Positions 62,686-64,000 of a stretch of 64,000 bases of DNA are shown one piece after another. The notes below the pieces were generated by a model, which was not told the origin of the DNA, did no database searches, and saw only the letters and a program-made list of their open reading frames with translations. Origin of the DNA: Alteromonadaceae bacterium. GTDB lineage: Bacteria > Pseudomonadota > Gammaproteobacteria > Enterobacterales > Alteromonadaceae. The stretch covers positions 1 through 64,000 of the forward strand of contig JALUXV010000226.1 of NCBI GenBank assembly GCA_027013165.1, given 5' to 3'. Position numbers and translations under genes: made by a program. Every line of letters begins with the position of its first letter. Within the stretch, counting starts at the first letter, position 1.

Positions 62686-64000
62686 AATATGTCTTCTAAT
62701 CCCTGTATAAAACCTTCTTGTGAGAGCTGAGAGAGGGTTTTGACGTGTTCGAGAACAAGATGTTTAAACTGCTCAAAATCACTGAGCTCAGCGAATATAG
62801 ACGTGTCGTTCAACACAGCTTCTGCAAATACAGAGGGAACATACTCACATTCCTTGGCGAGGGCGGTGAACTCGTCAGCTTTAGGGTCAGTAATGGCTTC
62901 GCCATTGACTGATTTCTTGCACAAAAATACTAACCAAGCGGCAATTGGAACGCTCAGCAGCTTAAAAGGAAGTCCAAGCTTTATATTGTCTCGCACGGTA
63001 TCGAGTATTCTAAAAGGTAACTTTTGTGAGCCATCCCAAGCAATTTGTGACAGCAAATGTCTAATGTGCTTATTCTCGTAACGAGCGATGATCTCTTGTG
63101 CGTAAGCCTGAAGGTCAATTTGGCTGTTATCTCCTAAAGAAGGGATAATTTCTGTGTTAAGGAGTTTTTCAATTAGGCTTCTGATAGTTGGTGATGATAT
63201 AGCTTCAAAAACCGTTTCCTTATCACATAGACTGCCAACATAAGCCAAAGTTGAGTGAGTACCATTAAGTATCCTCAACTTCGCTTTTTCGAAAAAGCTT
63301 ACGTCGTTAGTGAAGGTTACACCTACTTTGTCCCATGCAGGGCGCGGGCCAGAGAAGGTGTCTTCAACAACCCACTGAGTAAATGCTTCTCGCTGAATTG
63401 GCCATTGGTCTTCTAAACCTAGGTTTGTATTGGTAGCAGTTAGAAAGGCATCATCGGTTGCAGGAGTTATACTGTCAACCATGGTGCATGGGAAAGCAAT
63501 ACTCGCCTCTATCCAATCGCCTAAGCTATCGTCCACTAGTCTGGCAAAGCCAACCACAGCTTTTTTAAGCTTTTTACCGTTATCTGCAACGTTGTCGCAA
63601 CTAATAATGGTTAGTTGTGAATGACCAAGTGCACGACGGGTTTTCAGTGTTTGTACCAACAAACCAACGGCGCTAATTGGTGTTTCAGGATTTGCCAAGT
63701 CGTGAACGATATCTTTGTGAGCCTGATCGAGGTCGCCGTGTTGATTCAGGCAGTAGCCCTTTTCAGTGACGGTGAGAGTAATAATGTGTGTCGTAGGTGC
63801 ACACAGTATTTCATTGATTTCTTGCCTGTCGGTCGCCAACACTGAAAGTGATTTTATGGCGCCGATAATTTGCATCGAAGGTTCGTTGTCGAGTACAGAT
63901 AACGTATATAAATTATCTTGTTTAGCCAGTTTTTGTTTCAGCGTTGCACTGCGCATAGACACGCCGTGTATACGCCAATTGCCGCCATAGGACAAAGCGA
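62682..64000 (-). CDS. Fructuronate reductase-like mannitol dehydrogenase family protein (5' partial)
   Basis: NAD-dependent long-chain polyol dehydrogenase of the mannitol dehydrogenase/UxuB/UxaB group. The frame is open to the window edge, so roughly 40 N-terminal residues with the start of the nucleotide fold are missing. Visible features are YGGNWRIHGVSMRSATLK, FTNDVSFFEKAKLRILNGTHSTLAYVG with the family catalytic lysine and histidine region, and KLPFRILDTVRDN. Position before eda and kdgK supports a role in the hexuronate branch, reducing fructuronate or tagaturonate; the two cannot be separated from this fragment, so no gene symbol is given. Confidence 0.87.
   Translation of the reverse strand, partial: ALSYGGNWRIHGVSMRSATLKQKLAKQDNLYTLSVLDNEPSMQIIGAIKSLSVLATDRQEINEILCAPTTHIITLTVTEKGYCLNQHGDLDQAHKDIVHDLANPETPISAVGLLVQTLKTRRALGHSQLTIISCDNVADNGKKLKKAVVGFARLVDDSLGDWIEASIAFPCTMVDSITPATDDAFLTATNTNLGLEDQWPIQREAFTQWVVEDTFSGPRPAWDKVGVTFTNDVSFFEKAKLRILNGTHSTLAYVGSLCDKETVFEAISSPTIRSLIEKLLNTEIIPSLGDNSQIDLQAYAQEIIARYENKHIRHLLSQIAWDGSQKLPFRILDTVRDNIKLGLPFKLLSVPIAAWLVFLCKKSVNGEAITDPKADEFTALAKECEYVPSVFAEAVLNDTSIFAELSDFEQFKHLVLEHVKTLSQLSQEGFIQGLEDIL

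Overview
The window is a chromosomal segment of a marine gammaproteobacterium, most probably of the Alteromonadaceae (Alteromonas / Paraglaciecola type). The basis is gene order and protein character: the long mraY-to-lpd synteny and the serA-rpiA-fau...ssrS-ygfB-pepP-ubiH-ubiI synteny known from E. coli are both present, fused to a pectin-use island with a TonB-dependent receptor of the kind common in algal- and plant-polysaccharide degraders. No phage, plasmid, CRISPR, rRNA or tRNA was seen. The taxon is an inference from family knowledge; no search was run.

Layout. 1-10168 (+): division and cell-wall cluster, mraY (5' truncated by the window), murD, ftsW, murG, murC, ddl, ftsQ, ftsA, ftsZ, nearly all overlapping or within a few bases. 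10307-15594 (+): lpxC with its own consensus promoter, a LytM/M23 peptidase where enterobacteria carry secM, secA and mutT. 15602-17446: an accessory pocket holding a 184-bp palindromic element, a membrane-anchored HTH-DUF4019 protein with an operator-like upstream region, and the 3' stump of an IS30-type transposase. 17447-24471 (-): aspartoacylase-like amidohydrolase, yacG, zapD, coaE, pilD, pilC, pilA (pilB is missing from the operon), nadC and a membrane-anchored aspartic protease whose upstream region carries a hexamer microsatellite and a second palindromic element. 24825-33789 (+): ampD, ampE, then pdhR, aceE, aceF, lpd (pyruvate dehydrogenase) with a PdhR box and several leader hairpins. 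33842-39483: class-C beta-lactamase-like hydrolase, 7TM-AraC regulator, DUF1289, HDOD and two DUF481 proteins.

39560-46215 (-): serA, rpiA, fau, a GAF hybrid histidine kinase, a third palindromic element with an 11-bp flanking duplication, a nucleoside hydrolase/ribokinase pair and 6S RNA (ssrS). 46627-53120 (+): ygfB, pepP, ubiH, ubiI, an EamA transporter and an exported M24 peptidase. zapA, normally between ygfB and ssrS, is absent here.

53100-64000: pectin island. Pectin methylesterase (CE8), polygalacturonase (GH28) and unsaturated rhamnogalacturonyl hydrolase (GH105) face left; a TonB-dependent receptor and a CE12-type acetylesterase face right. Both divergent transcripts have a promoter overlapped by the same LacI-type palindrome (TGCTACCGGTAGCA or a one-base variant). 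At the right edge a fructuronate-reductase-like gene, eda and kdgK form a translationally coupled operon. Together these de-esterify and depolymerise pectin outside the cytoplasm, import the fragments, and carry uronate products through 2-keto-3-deoxygluconate to pyruvate and glyceraldehyde 3-phosphate.

The most interesting non-gene signals are the palindromic element family (MITE-like, about 185 bp), the shared LacI operator, the hexamer microsatellite, the palindrome inside the lpxC promoter, and the rearranged neighbourhood of 6S RNA.
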